Source of the DNA: Candidatus Bathyarchaeota archaeon
GTDB lineage: Archaea > Thermoproteota > Bathyarchaeia > 40CM-2-53-6
Assembly (NCBI GenBank): GCA_005882905.1
Contig: VBBG01000190.1
Location: 1 to 14,686, forward strand
Direction: 5' to 3'
Length of the DNA: 14,686 nucleotides
Shown here: in pieces, positions 7,351-13,819 of the stretch
How the letters are laid out: each line of letters opens with the position of its first letter
How positions within the stretch are numbered: the first letter of the stretch is position 1
Position numbers and translations under genes: made by a program
Notes under the pieces: generated by a model
Database searches by the model: none
The model's input: the letters and a program-made list of their open reading frames with translations, nothing else
Told to the model about the DNA's origin: nothing

Positions 7351-7650
7351 TTGGACTTTGCTTCTCTAAGCATCTACACCGTCGGCACGGCGTTGACGAT
7401 GGTGCTAGTCTACTATGGTCTCAGAACCTTGAAGCTCTTCAAGGGAAATGTAGCTGCTAGGGCTTGGACGTACATTTCGGTCAGCGCTGTTTTCTTTGGA
7501 GTCGGCGTCGTCATGTTCCTCGTCGATTCACTGGAACCCATGGGCTTGTTGGCTGTAGGAGGAGTGATGCAAACGGTAGGGGCCTTCTTCTTGTTTCTCG
7601 GACTAAGGGAGAACTATCAGTTTTGGGCCAGTAAAGACCACTTCGCCTAA
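7351..7650 (+). CDS. Small three-helix membrane protein, hypothetical
   Basis: This 99-aa protein has three hydrophobic segments at about residues 7-25, 38-58 and 64-86, and a short polar C-terminus. A Tyr-rich first helix ends in 'YYGLRTLKLFKG', with several positive charges suggesting a cytoplasmic loop after helix 1. I do not recognise the family; it recalls the membrane half of short archaeal sensor proteins, but no signalling domain follows. The start codon is TTG, with a TATA-like box at 7312-7318 and only a weak AGGAT at 7343-7347. It is divergent from the antiporter and precedes the terpene-synthase-like gene by 171 nt. That gap holds its own promoter, so the two are probably separate transcripts. 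Confidence 0.55.
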   Translation: MDFASLSIYTVGTALTMVLVYYGLRTLKLFKGNVAARAWTYISVSAVFFGVGVVMFLVDSLEPMGLLAVGGVMQTVGAFFLFLGLRENYQFWASKDHFA

Positions 7651-7682
7651 AGGCTGAGTTCCCTAGACAGATTCTTCTAGAT

Positions 7683-7702
7683 CCCCGATAGCTATTGAGG
7701 GG
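7683..7702 (+). terminator. Imperfect hairpin, possible terminator of the 99-aa gene
   Basis: CCCC at 7683-7686 pairs with GGGG at 7699-7702 around the palindrome ATAGCTAT. A T-run (TTTTT, 7747-7751) lies further downstream, also a plausible archaeal stop signal. Neither is a textbook terminator, and the assignment rests on position between two genes. Confidence 0.25.
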
Positions 7703-7723
7703 CCGACTAGCACCAAATATGCG

Positions 7724-7736
7724 GCCTATATAAGGC
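7724..7736 (+). promoter_or_regulatory. Upstream TATA box inside an inverted repeat
   Basis: TATATAA (7727-7733) overlaps an exact inverted repeat, GCCT-ATATA-AGGC. It could be a distal promoter of the terpene-synthase-like gene with a ~70-nt leader, with the repeat acting as a repressor site over the box. This is inference; the stronger position for the gene is the box at 7773-7779. Confidence 0.35.
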
Positions 7737-7770
7737 GCGTAGAATATTTTTCCCTAGAAAAGTAGGCCAC

Positions 7771-7780
7771 CATTATAATG
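7771..7780 (+). promoter_or_regulatory. Palindromic TATA box of the terpene-synthase-like gene
   Basis: CATTATAATG is a perfect 10-bp palindrome containing TTATAAT. Its centre is 46 nt upstream of the TTG at 7822, placing the start site near 7800 and leaving a ~20-nt leader that holds the ribosome site AAGGA at 7811-7815 (6 nt before the start). Confidence 0.5.
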
Positions 7781-7821
7781 TAAGGACACAGGTGAAACTA
7801 AGCAAACACAAAGGATGCTAG

Positions 7822-8811
7822 TTGTCAGTAACTCACCAGATCCTCAACGATTCAAAAAGTGGAGAACAAGCTAGAACTACCCATGATAGTTCAGAACGGA
7901 CTGCAGCGGAACTCAGACTCCTCAGTCGATCCAGAGAACGGCTAGAATTGACGGAGGTCCTCGACCTATACAAGTCTGTAGGTCGCAGGAATATCGAGTA
8001 CTTCGCATGGATCCATGATGTGTACTCTTGGATAACCCTGCCCAGCGTGAGTTTTGACCGAAGAAAGGTTCTTGGTGAAGACAAGACCAAACTTGCTATC
8101 TTCGATATTCTAGTTGACGATCTGGCAGATAACTACACGACGCGCAGTTTCTCCATGCTTGAACAGCTCATCAAAATCCCATGGCAAGCCAAGGATACCT
8201 CAGTTGAAACAAATGATTATCTTCAGGTCGCGCGGAAAGTGTGGGAGGATCTCATTTCCTCCGTTTCCCTATATCCTAGATTTAGCGAGTTCGAGAGGAT
8301 CTTCTATTTCGATCTTCGCCAAGTTCTCTCTTCCATGCTGTATAGTTATCTAGCAAACACTGAGGGCATCGAGAATCCAGTTGAAACAAACTTCTATTCA
8401 TCGTACGGATGCGTAGTTGAACTCGCGATCGATATGGACCTCATGTGCTCACCAGCGTTTGACATGAAAGAGCTGGGGCCCATGAGAACCGTTGCTAGCC
8501 TCGCACAAAAGATCGCCCATATAGCAAACTTGTTGACGACTTATCCGAGCGAACTCGTAGAGCGTGACGTCTCTAGTCCCATCATCTCTCTCGCGATGAG
8601 AAAGGGCTTAATTCGAAAGGAGGAACTCGGGGATAAGGCTGTCCTTCCAAGGTTAAGTAAGCTGGAATGGATATTCAAGAACAAGGCGTATACCTACATT
8701 AGAAGGGTTGCTGAGTATGAGAAAGAAGTTCGGAGTCTCAATATCAGAGGCTTCTCCGGTTATCTTGCTGAGCTACTCGAGAGGTTCGAGGGCAGCAGAT
8801 CACTCCGATAG
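7822..8811 (+). CDS. Class I terpene-synthase-like protein
   Basis: This 329-aa, probably all-helical soluble protein carries both metal motifs of class I terpene synthases. The first is DDLAD at residues 99-103, preceded by 'LAIFDILV' as in these enzymes. The second is 'NLLTTYPSE' at 236-244, which fits N-xxx-(S/T)-xxx-E exactly. Their ~137-residue separation is close to that of bacterial enzymes such as pentalenene synthase. Class I enzymes ionise prenyl diphosphates and cyclise or rearrange the cation. The Arg expected about 46 residues before the second motif is not seen (no Arg or Lys in 181-215). Residues 1-45 are a polar extension. The TTG start is supported by AAGGA 6 nt upstream. By hand counts the gene is about 40% G+C in several lines, below its neighbours. 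It is not a phytoene-type synthase. The family call is from motifs alone. Confidence 0.68.
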   Translation: MSVTHQILNDSKSGEQARTTHDSSERTAAELRLLSRSRERLELTEVLDLYKSVGRRNIEYFAWIHDVYSWITLPSVSFDRRKVLGEDKTKLAIFDILVDDLADNYTTRSFSMLEQLIKIPWQAKDTSVETNDYLQVARKVWEDLISSVSLYPRFSEFERIFYFDLRQVLSSMLYSYLANTEGIENPVETNFYSSYGCVVELAIDMDLMCSPAFDMKELGPMRTVASLAQKIAHIANLLTTYPSELVERDVSSPIISLAMRKGLIRKEELGDKAVLPRLSKLEWIFKNKAYTYIRRVAEYEKEVRSLNIRGFSGYLAELLERFEGSRSLR

Positions 8812-8887
8812 TGTGCGCGAGTAGAACCGTCCCGAAACATCGTCACGTTCTATACAGAAACGAAGTGCAACACAATTCAATGTGAGA

Positions 8888-10672
8888 CTAGCCCGGAACA
8901 GTTATCTTCTTTCTGATCGCAGGAACACTCCTCCCCGCTTCACATACGAGTTCTAGGTCGAACATGTTTTCAAACGTCGACATGATCTTCTGGTCGTGGG
9001 CTTTGGAGTTCATCGAGAAGATCGCAGTGATCTGATCTGAGATCATCAGTTCCAGGGCCTGTCGAACCAGTGAGTATGTTCTCTCAGTCCCTAGTGTGAA
9101 CGCGAGGTGTGAGATGTTGTCGAAGATGATAGTGAAGGCTGAGCCTGTATAGGCTTCGATGGTCTTGTTCAGCGCATCAAGGAGTAAGGAAGTGTCATAT
9201 GTCGGCAGCAGAAACAGGTTCTCATTCTCCATCTTCGGATATGATACTCTTGATGTCATGACGAAGATTTTCGCGGCTGGTTGCCTTTCCACAAGCGAAT
9301 AGATCAAGCTATCTTTCCTAGTGAAGACAACTGTCCTTTCAAAGTTGGAAGCAGTCTCCGCCAGCAGAGACTTGAAGACGCGCTCATAGTCTCCTTGGGG
9401 GTCAAACTCTAGGAGCAACTTCCTTCCTGAAATTTCGTCGTGGGACAGTCCGACTGTACTTGAGAAGGTGTCAAGTGCTTCTGAGAGATCAAGGGTTCGT
9501 ATCTTTCTCTCGAGTTCGGCTAGAGACGCTTCTTCTCCCCGAAATGTTGTCGAGTTGAATGCCATAAGCACATGCAGATGATGGTCCGGGCTCGTCCATC
9601 TCGGGTCGGTTAAATGGTTGACAAACTTTTGGAGAGGACGTATGATGAAGTCATCATAATCTACGATTACTCTTAGCCCCTCGTTGCCCAGAGTCTTCGC
9701 CTCGGCAGCGAGTTCTTGGACAACCTCGATGGGTGTGTCGTCCAGCACACCTCTCGACGGATACGCGCTTCCTAGAGGAGGAACCCTCAGAGCCCCTTTC
9801 AACATGAGTCTAGTATCACCATCATGAAAGTAGATTACTCGTTCTCGCTGGTTGACCCCGTCCAGGATGTATTTAGCGATCGGACCAAATTTTTCATCTC
9901 CAGGACCATGAATCAGTAGCATCTGATCATAATGAGAAGCCCCCGGCGAAGACTGAAGCGAGGGGACAACGCCAAGGAAGGTTTTCAGAAAGCTCGGTTT
10001 TCGGAAGGCTTGAACCGCAACTATGATCAGAATCACTGAGAGAAAATTTGCGGGTCCGAGAACATTCTGCCCAAAAGCTAGGAGACCGAAGCCAAGAACC
10101 GAAGCAAGACTTATCACACCAAAAGATGACGCAATTAATCTCAGAGCCCGCCTAACTTCCCGGTCCCTTACTAGTGCCCGACGTCGTGAGAGGACGGCCA
10201 GTGGGTAGGATGTGAACACGGTAACTACACCCAATCCCATCCCTACCAGTAGGACAGATACCGTCGAGGAAGGGAGCGTGATATTGTCGAAAGGATATGT
10301 AGCCTGAATTGAGGTCGAAGTGATCGCGAGCGGATCTACCCATCCGTCGATGAGAGCGAGAATCATCGGCAGTAGATATAGCACGTAGGCGAGAAAAATC
10401 GGACGGAACGGCCTTGAGATGAGTCTCCTTGGAGAGAACGTTTCAGGATAAACGTACAGTTTTGTCGCAACATAGCCCCAAATGATTGCGATGAGAGACC
10501 CGGATGTCACGATTATTTGTATTGAGATCGTCTGCAATTTTGACGAAGAAGAGGCCATGAGCAGTAGGTCTCCCGCCGGGAACCCGAGAAATATGAGATA
10601 GATTGCGACGAAGTAGTCCTTGTAGGACTGGAAATAAGATAGCGAGTTCCTTGAGAGAAAAACTATCATCAA
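8888..10672 (-). CDS. Membrane sensor with MEDS-like and DUF835-like domains
   Basis: This is a 594-aa protein in three parts. Residues 20-222 contain about six membrane helices. Residues 248-405 resemble the MEDS (methanogen/methylotroph DcmR sensory) domain: 'MLLIHGPGDEKFGPIAKYIL', then 'GVNQRERVIYFHDGD' and 'LRVIVDYDDFI', a RecA/KaiC-like fold. Residues 414-575 match the DUF835 pattern: 'SGRKLLLEFD', 'ERTVVFTRKD', 'FTIIFDNISHLAFTLG'. Both soluble domains look RecA-related without an intact Walker A. No histidine kinase, HAMP or output domain follows, so it may signal by protein contact. The start is TTG at 10672, followed at once by ATG; the same frame is open further upstream to a TAG near 10744 but offers no start codon there. 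It is convergent with the terpene-synthase-like gene (76-nt gap). Domain names are from recalled patterns. Confidence 0.7.
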   Translation of the reverse strand: MMIVFLSRNSLSYFQSYKDYFVAIYLIFLGFPAGDLLLMASSSSKLQTISIQIIVTSGSLIAIIWGYVATKLYVYPETFSPRRLISRPFRPIFLAYVLYLLPMILALIDGWVDPLAITSTSIQATYPFDNITLPSSTVSVLLVGMGLGVVTVFTSYPLAVLSRRRALVRDREVRRALRLIASSFGVISLASVLGFGLLAFGQNVLGPANFLSVILIIVAVQAFRKPSFLKTFLGVVPSLQSSPGASHYDQMLLIHGPGDEKFGPIAKYILDGVNQRERVIYFHDGDTRLMLKGALRVPPLGSAYPSRGVLDDTPIEVVQELAAEAKTLGNEGLRVIVDYDDFIIRPLQKFVNHLTDPRWTSPDHHLHVLMAFNSTTFRGEEASLAELERKIRTLDLSEALDTFSSTVGLSHDEISGRKLLLEFDPQGDYERVFKSLLAETASNFERTVVFTRKDSLIYSLVERQPAAKIFVMTSRVSYPKMENENLFLLPTYDTSLLLDALNKTIEAYTGSAFTIIFDNISHLAFTLGTERTYSLVRQALELMISDQITAIFSMNSKAHDQKIMSTFENMFDLELVCEAGRSVPAIRKKITVPG

Positions 10673-10753
10673 GGCGTCCGCTATGATCGCAGCGGCGTCT
10701 AGAGTAGCGTCTATGTATGGTAGCGTAGTCTCCGGCCTCTAAGCACAACCTAA

Positions 10754-10775
10754 GCCAGCATTTTCAGCGGCTGGC
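10754..10775. repeat. Inverted repeat between TFB stop and sensor start
   Basis: GCCAGC (10754-10759) and GCTGGC (10770-10775) are exact reverse complements with a 10-nt A/T-rich loop. On the minus strand it lies about 85 nt past the TFB stop and about 80 nt before the sensor start. It may end the TFB transcript or bind a regulator of the sensor gene. No T-run follows directly. Confidence 0.3.
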
Positions 10776-10858
10776 CTCATACCCTCCTTGCAGAGGCACC
10801 GCTCGTTTGAGGGGGGTTTAGAGTGGCGTTACTTGCCTGAATCCTTAGGAGTGACAGC

Positions 10859-11821
10859 CTATGCTTCAGACACACCCGCCGCCTTTGCAAGGTCTCGCTG
10901 CATGACCATCGAGCCTCGTATACGCGCAGCAAGGTCCAACGCTGCGGCCGCCAATCCGTCGGGATCTTTTCCAACGTTAACCCTTAGTCTAATGGCTTCT
11001 CGCAGAATCTTCCCAGCCAGCATCTCAGTCTGGGAGTCAGCTCCGGCGCGCGAGGCGATTTTTGACACCCTCTTAAGTGGATCCTCAATAGCCATAGTTA
11101 CGTCAAGTGAGCGGACAAGAGCCCTGTAGTAGTGAGCGAGCAGTTTCCGGCTCATACCTGACGCTTTGGCAATCTCGCTAAGCGAGCGGGGCACGTCTGT
11201 AAGTCTGCAGGCAGCGTACGTCGAAGCCGCGACCATACCGTTGATTGGTCGTCCTCTAACGAGACCCTTGTTCAGCGCTCGACGGTACATCAGCGCAGCC
11301 CTCTCTGTAACAACTTCGGGAAGGTTTAGGCGACCGGAGAGTCCTCTAAGCTGGCTCATCGCTCGTGAGAGGTTCCGCGCCATTGACGAACCGGCCGATG
11401 CACGCAGCTGGGTGCGTCGGAGCCGCCAGAGCTGGAGCCTCTCGTCGGCGCTAATGTTCCGGTTAGACGCTTGGGCGCGAGAGATGATCGTGGAGAGGTT
11501 CTTGTCGAACGCGGAGAATCTTCCAGGGGGTCCGGACTGGCTTTCTAGAAGACCCTCTTCGGTACGTCTCGGGACTGGTGCAGCATACTGCTCTGTCGGG
11601 TCTGACAGTACGAAGCCGCAATTGGTGCATATGACTTCGCCCGTCTCCGCGTCCCTCACCAGGCTAGGGCTTCCACAGTTGGGACAGACATAGTGTCCCA
11701 CTTCGTCCCGGGGTCTGGTCCTCCGCGCGCTCATCATTCGTCCCTGGACCGGGTAGGTCTGCGGGGTCTGGGCTGGGGCGAGTTGATCCTTTTCCTCGGT
11801 AACGGTGGAGGTGCCCGCCAT
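10859..11821 (-). CDS. tfb: Transcription initiation factor B (TFB) lacking the final recognition helix
   Basis: TFB binds the TATA-TBP complex and the BRE and recruits archaeal RNA polymerase. In this ~320-aa version the zinc ribbon is 'CPNCGSPSLVRDAETGEVICTNCGF' with two CxxC pairs (about residues 46-69; quoted in part by key Cys). Then come a B-finger/linker ending 'LQLWRLRRTQLRAS', cyclin repeat 1 ('GRPINGMVAASTYAACR', 'SLSEIAKASGMSRK') and cyclin repeat 2 ('PDGLAAAALDLAAR', 'QRDLAKAAGVSEA'). The protein stops at TAG right there, whereas the family normally continues about 10-15 residues with the recognition helix (TVRNRYK-like). Starts are uncertain: the frame is open to a TTG at 11851, with ATGs at 11842, 11821 and 11737. 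I chose 11821 because G/C-biased third positions hold from there. It is one of the multiple TFBs common in archaea. Confidence 0.85.
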   Translation of the reverse strand: MAGTSTVTEEKDQLAPAQTPQTYPVQGRMMSARRTRPRDEVGHYVCPNCGSPSLVRDAETGEVICTNCGFVLSDPTEQYAAPVPRRTEEGLLESQSGPPGRFSAFDKNLSTIISRAQASNRNISADERLQLWRLRRTQLRASAGSSMARNLSRAMSQLRGLSGRLNLPEVVTERAALMYRRALNKGLVRGRPINGMVAASTYAACRLTDVPRSLSEIAKASGMSRKLLAHYYRALVRSLDVTMAIEDPLKRVSKIASRAGADSQTEMLAGKILREAIRLRVNVGKDPDGLAAAALDLAARIRGSMVMQRDLAKAAGVSEA

Positions 11822-11831
11822 CTCTGCCAAT

Positions 11832-11838
11832 CTATATA
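11832..11838. promoter_or_regulatory. TATA box between divergent TFB and YgaP-like genes
   Basis: CTATATA reads TATATAG on the other strand, so it could serve either direction. A plus-strand start near 11861 would favour the ATG at 11888 for the downstream gene; a minus-strand start near 11809 would favour the ATG at 11737 for TFB. It is the only clear AT box in the gap, apart from a weaker TTTTTACA near 11874 on the minus strand. Confidence 0.4.
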
Positions 11839-11851
11839 CCATGGGGCCCAA

Positions 11852-12283
11852 ATGAAGCTTGTTACTATCTGTAAAAACTGGTCAGGAATGACCCCCAAAT
11901 ACACCCCCGGAAAGTGCAACATTGGTAGCCGGGGCAGGGCCATACGGCTCTCCACAGGAGCCGTCCTTATCGCACTATCGGTAATTATCGGAGTAACCGC
12001 CCTAATCCAGGTGGTCTGGGTAGTCAGGCTTGCCCTCGTTCTGCCATTGTATGCTGGGATGCTGGCAGCTCTGGAAGGATCAACGTCGTTTTGTGTACTC
12101 CACGCCGCCCGTGGCACCTATGACTTCCACGAACCGATGGGCTTCGCATCCAACCGGTCTAAGACTGTGAACAGAGTCGGGTCGGAGGACTGGAAGAAGC
12201 TCGACCGACGGAGGGCACTGAGGATGCATGTCGAGGCTCTGGCAGGGGCTGTCTTACTGGCCACTATACTCGCCCTTGCCTAG
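11852..12283 (+). CDS. YgaP/DUF2892-like small membrane protein
   Basis: This 143-aa protein has an N-terminal stretch 'KCNIGSRGRAIRLSTGAVLI' that matches the N-(I/V)-G-x-x-x-R-x-(I/L)-R-L-x-x-G signature of the YgaP-like transmembrane (DUF2892) family. Two membrane helices follow, at about residues 30-50 and 55-70. Then comes 'STSFCVLHAARGTYDF', placed where the family has its CPLY/LG segment, and a third hydrophobic segment at the C-terminus. The middle is polar and basic. The frame is open back to 11693, but those residues overlap the start of TFB and read like shadow sequence. The ATG at 11852 or at 11888 is likely; 11888 suits the TATA box better. The 3' end overlaps the oxidase gene tail-to-tail by 30 bp. 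The family has no settled function. Confidence 0.65.
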   Translation: MKLVTICKNWSGMTPKYTPGKCNIGSRGRAIRLSTGAVLIALSVIIGVTALIQVVWVVRLALVLPLYAGMLAALEGSTSFCVLHAARGTYDFHEPMGFASNRSKTVNRVGSEDWKKLDRRRALRMHVEALAGAVLLATILALA

Positions 12284-13423
12284 GTGAGCCCCTAGGGCCG
12301 GGGTTCTTCTCCGGGCGGGGAGGATAGAGAATCTTTCCAGAGTGAAGCCGGGTTTCTCGTCTTGTGTAAGCTCGGCAAGCAACTTTCCTATCAGCGGTGC
12401 AAACTTGAATCCGTGTCCTGAGAAGCCGTACCCGTAGACCACGTTGGTTCGCTCTGGGTCCTTGTCAATTACGAAGTCCGAGTTTTCTGTCATGTCATAA
12501 AGACAGACTTTGGTCTGAACAACTTCCCCATCCGCAAGGTCGGGAACGAACCTCCGGCAAGCCTCTCTACAATCGATGATCTGCTCATCGTCAACCGATC
12601 TCTTCGCCGACTCAGGGTCTACTGACTCAGACAACTCTTTTGGTGACAATTTGACTGCGTCGATGCCTGCTGCCGGCAGACCGTAATGTCTGTCGGTGAA
12701 AAAGACTGGACATGAGTCTGGGCGGAAATGGTCTAGCCCTGCGTGAGGCCTGAAGTAGACGAGTTGTTGTCGCGTCGGCCTTATCGAGGTAAGCCCATTT
12801 CTAAGTAGTCTATTGGACCATGGTCCAATAGTGACCACGAGTTTTCGAAACTCAATCTTCTCTTGCGTATCAGTCTTAACGTATGGATGCTCTTCAAAGA
12901 CTATGTCTCGCGCCTGTCCTTGTTGAAACTTCACACCAGCAGCTTTGGCCAGAGACTCGAGTGCTAGAAGGGCCTTTGATGCTAACAGGACTCCGCCATG
13001 AGGGTCGAAGAATGCTTCTTCAGATCTGAACTGGGGAAAACGTTTCTTCAGGTCTTCCTTGTCAAGTCTGTCCGCTCCCAGTTTCATGTGCGACAGAGTT
13101 CTGTAGCTTGCTTCGTTGAACCTGTTGGCGTTCTCGTCTGCGCCATGGAGAAGCAGAAGGCCCGTCGACAGGAGAAGCTCTTGTCCCGATTCCTTTTCCA
13201 GCTTTCTCCACAGCTTCTGGCTCTCAACGGCCATTGTCGTGTACAACAGGTCGCTTCCGTAGGAGTAGCGGAAGACTCGGTTTACGTCGTTCGAGCTGGA
13301 ATATTCACTTCCGACTCCGTGTCGGTCTAGGACTAGGACCTGGGAGTCGCTGGTCTCGCTTAGAGTGCAGGCTGTGGCGAGACCCATTATGCCTCCGCCT
13401 AGCACGCAGAAGTCTGTCTTCAC
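12254..13423 (-). CDS. Sarcosine-oxidase-like FAD-dependent amine oxidoreductase (MSOX family)
   Basis: This 389-aa flavoenzyme of the DAO superfamily oxidises a secondary or N-methyl amine, releasing an imine (or formaldehyde and amine) with reduction of O2 or another acceptor. The FAD motif GGGIMG is at residues 9-14. R49 and R52 in 'NRVFRYSYG' sit where monomeric sarcosine oxidase has its substrate arginines, though its His45 is Asn here. K258 in 'GLPAAGIDAVK' fits the oxygen-activating Lys. C307 in 'KVCLYDMTENSDFVID' fits the covalent-FAD Cys, and K340 in 'GFSGHGFKFAPLIG' the carboxylate Lys. His269 of sarcosine oxidase has no clear counterpart, so the substrate may differ. The GTG start at 13423 has GAGGTG 6 nt upstream and opens directly on the FAD fold; the frame also has a GTG at 13432. 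It is last in a permease-ABM-oxidase run. Confidence 0.82.
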   Translation of the reverse strand: MKTDFCVLGGGIMGLATACTLSETSDSQVLVLDRHGVGSEYSSSNDVNRVFRYSYGSDLLYTTMAVESQKLWRKLEKESGQELLLSTGLLLLHGADENANRFNEASYRTLSHMKLGADRLDKEDLKKRFPQFRSEEAFFDPHGGVLLASKALLALESLAKAAGVKFQQGQARDIVFEEHPYVKTDTQEKIEFRKLVVTIGPWSNRLLRNGLTSIRPTRQQLVYFRPHAGLDHFRPDSCPVFFTDRHYGLPAAGIDAVKLSPKELSESVDPESAKRSVDDEQIIDCREACRRFVPDLADGEVVQTKVCLYDMTENSDFVIDKDPERTNVVYGYGFSGHGFKFAPLIGKLLAELTQDEKPGFTLERFSILPARRRTPALGAHLGKGEYSGQ

Positions 13424-13489
13424 GGGCTGCACCTCGCCAGAGAGGGGCTGTAGATCTGTTGTTCTGTTAGATCCTGATGGAGGGTCGAG

Positions 13490-13789
13490 CTATCGTTCAG
13501 CTATTACTTCGTATATCTCCAATTGGCTGGGACCGGAGAAGGCCTCGCGTGGTGGCGCGTTTGAATGAGATTCCGTGAACGCGTCGCTGTTAGTCCAGTC
13601 TTCGAACTCCTTCATTGACTGCCAGTGCGTGACCACGATGTAATTCTCGCCTTTGACTGGTCGTAGGACCTCGGTCCGAATGAATCCTGGACTGTTAGCG
13701 ATGCTCCACTTTCGGTTTTTCCATCGGTGCTCGAACTCCTCCTCGTGGCCCTTTTTGACGGGGATTCTGTTTGAAACTACAACGACCAT
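13490..13789 (-). CDS. ABM-domain protein (antibiotic biosynthesis monooxygenase / HmoA-like)
   Basis: This 99-aa protein has the single dimeric alpha+beta barrel fold of ABM proteins: strand 'VVVVSNRIPVKKGHEEEFEHRW', a helix, then 'SPGFIRTEVLRP', strand 'NYIVVTHWQSMKEFEDW' and a helix. Members include heme-degrading HmoA/IsdG enzymes and quinone monooxygenases. The W/F pattern fits HmoA, but I cannot identify a heme-ligating His with certainty. The ATG at 13789 follows the permease stop by 25 nt, and an AT-rich box at 13812-13819 is centred about 26 nt upstream, which would give a leaderless transcript of its own. The oxidase gene starts 66 nt after its stop. A role in dealing with peroxide or oxidised products of the oxidase is possible but speculative. 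Confidence 0.75.
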   Translation of the reverse strand: MVVVVSNRIPVKKGHEEEFEHRWKNRKWSIANSPGFIRTEVLRPVKGENYIVVTHWQSMKEFEDWTNSDAFTESHSNAPPREAFSGPSQLEIYEVIAER

Positions 13790-13811
13790 GATGAGGACTG
13801 AGAACGGATTG

Positions 13812-13819
13812 TTATTATT
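13812..13819 (-). promoter_or_regulatory. TATA-like box for the ABM gene
   Basis: On the minus strand it reads AATAATAA, centred about 26 nt upstream of the ATG at 13789, which predicts a leaderless mRNA. It overlaps the stop codon of the permease gene. Spacing argument only. Confidence 0.4.

Noticed and set aside
8104..8140. Reading the DDxxD protein as a phytoene/squalene synthase or a trans-prenyl diphosphate synthase
   Set aside because: Prenyl synthases carry a second DDxxD and phytoene synthases a second DxxxD segment; here the second motif is of NSE type at the spacing of terpene cyclases.
10859..10861. Readthrough or pyrrolysine at the TFB TAG
   Set aside because: Only nine codons follow before TAA and they do not resemble the missing recognition helix.
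11166..11693. Plus-strand frame opposite TFB
   Set aside because: Antisense to conserved zinc-ribbon and cyclin-repeat code; the translation is Arg/Ser-rich without features.
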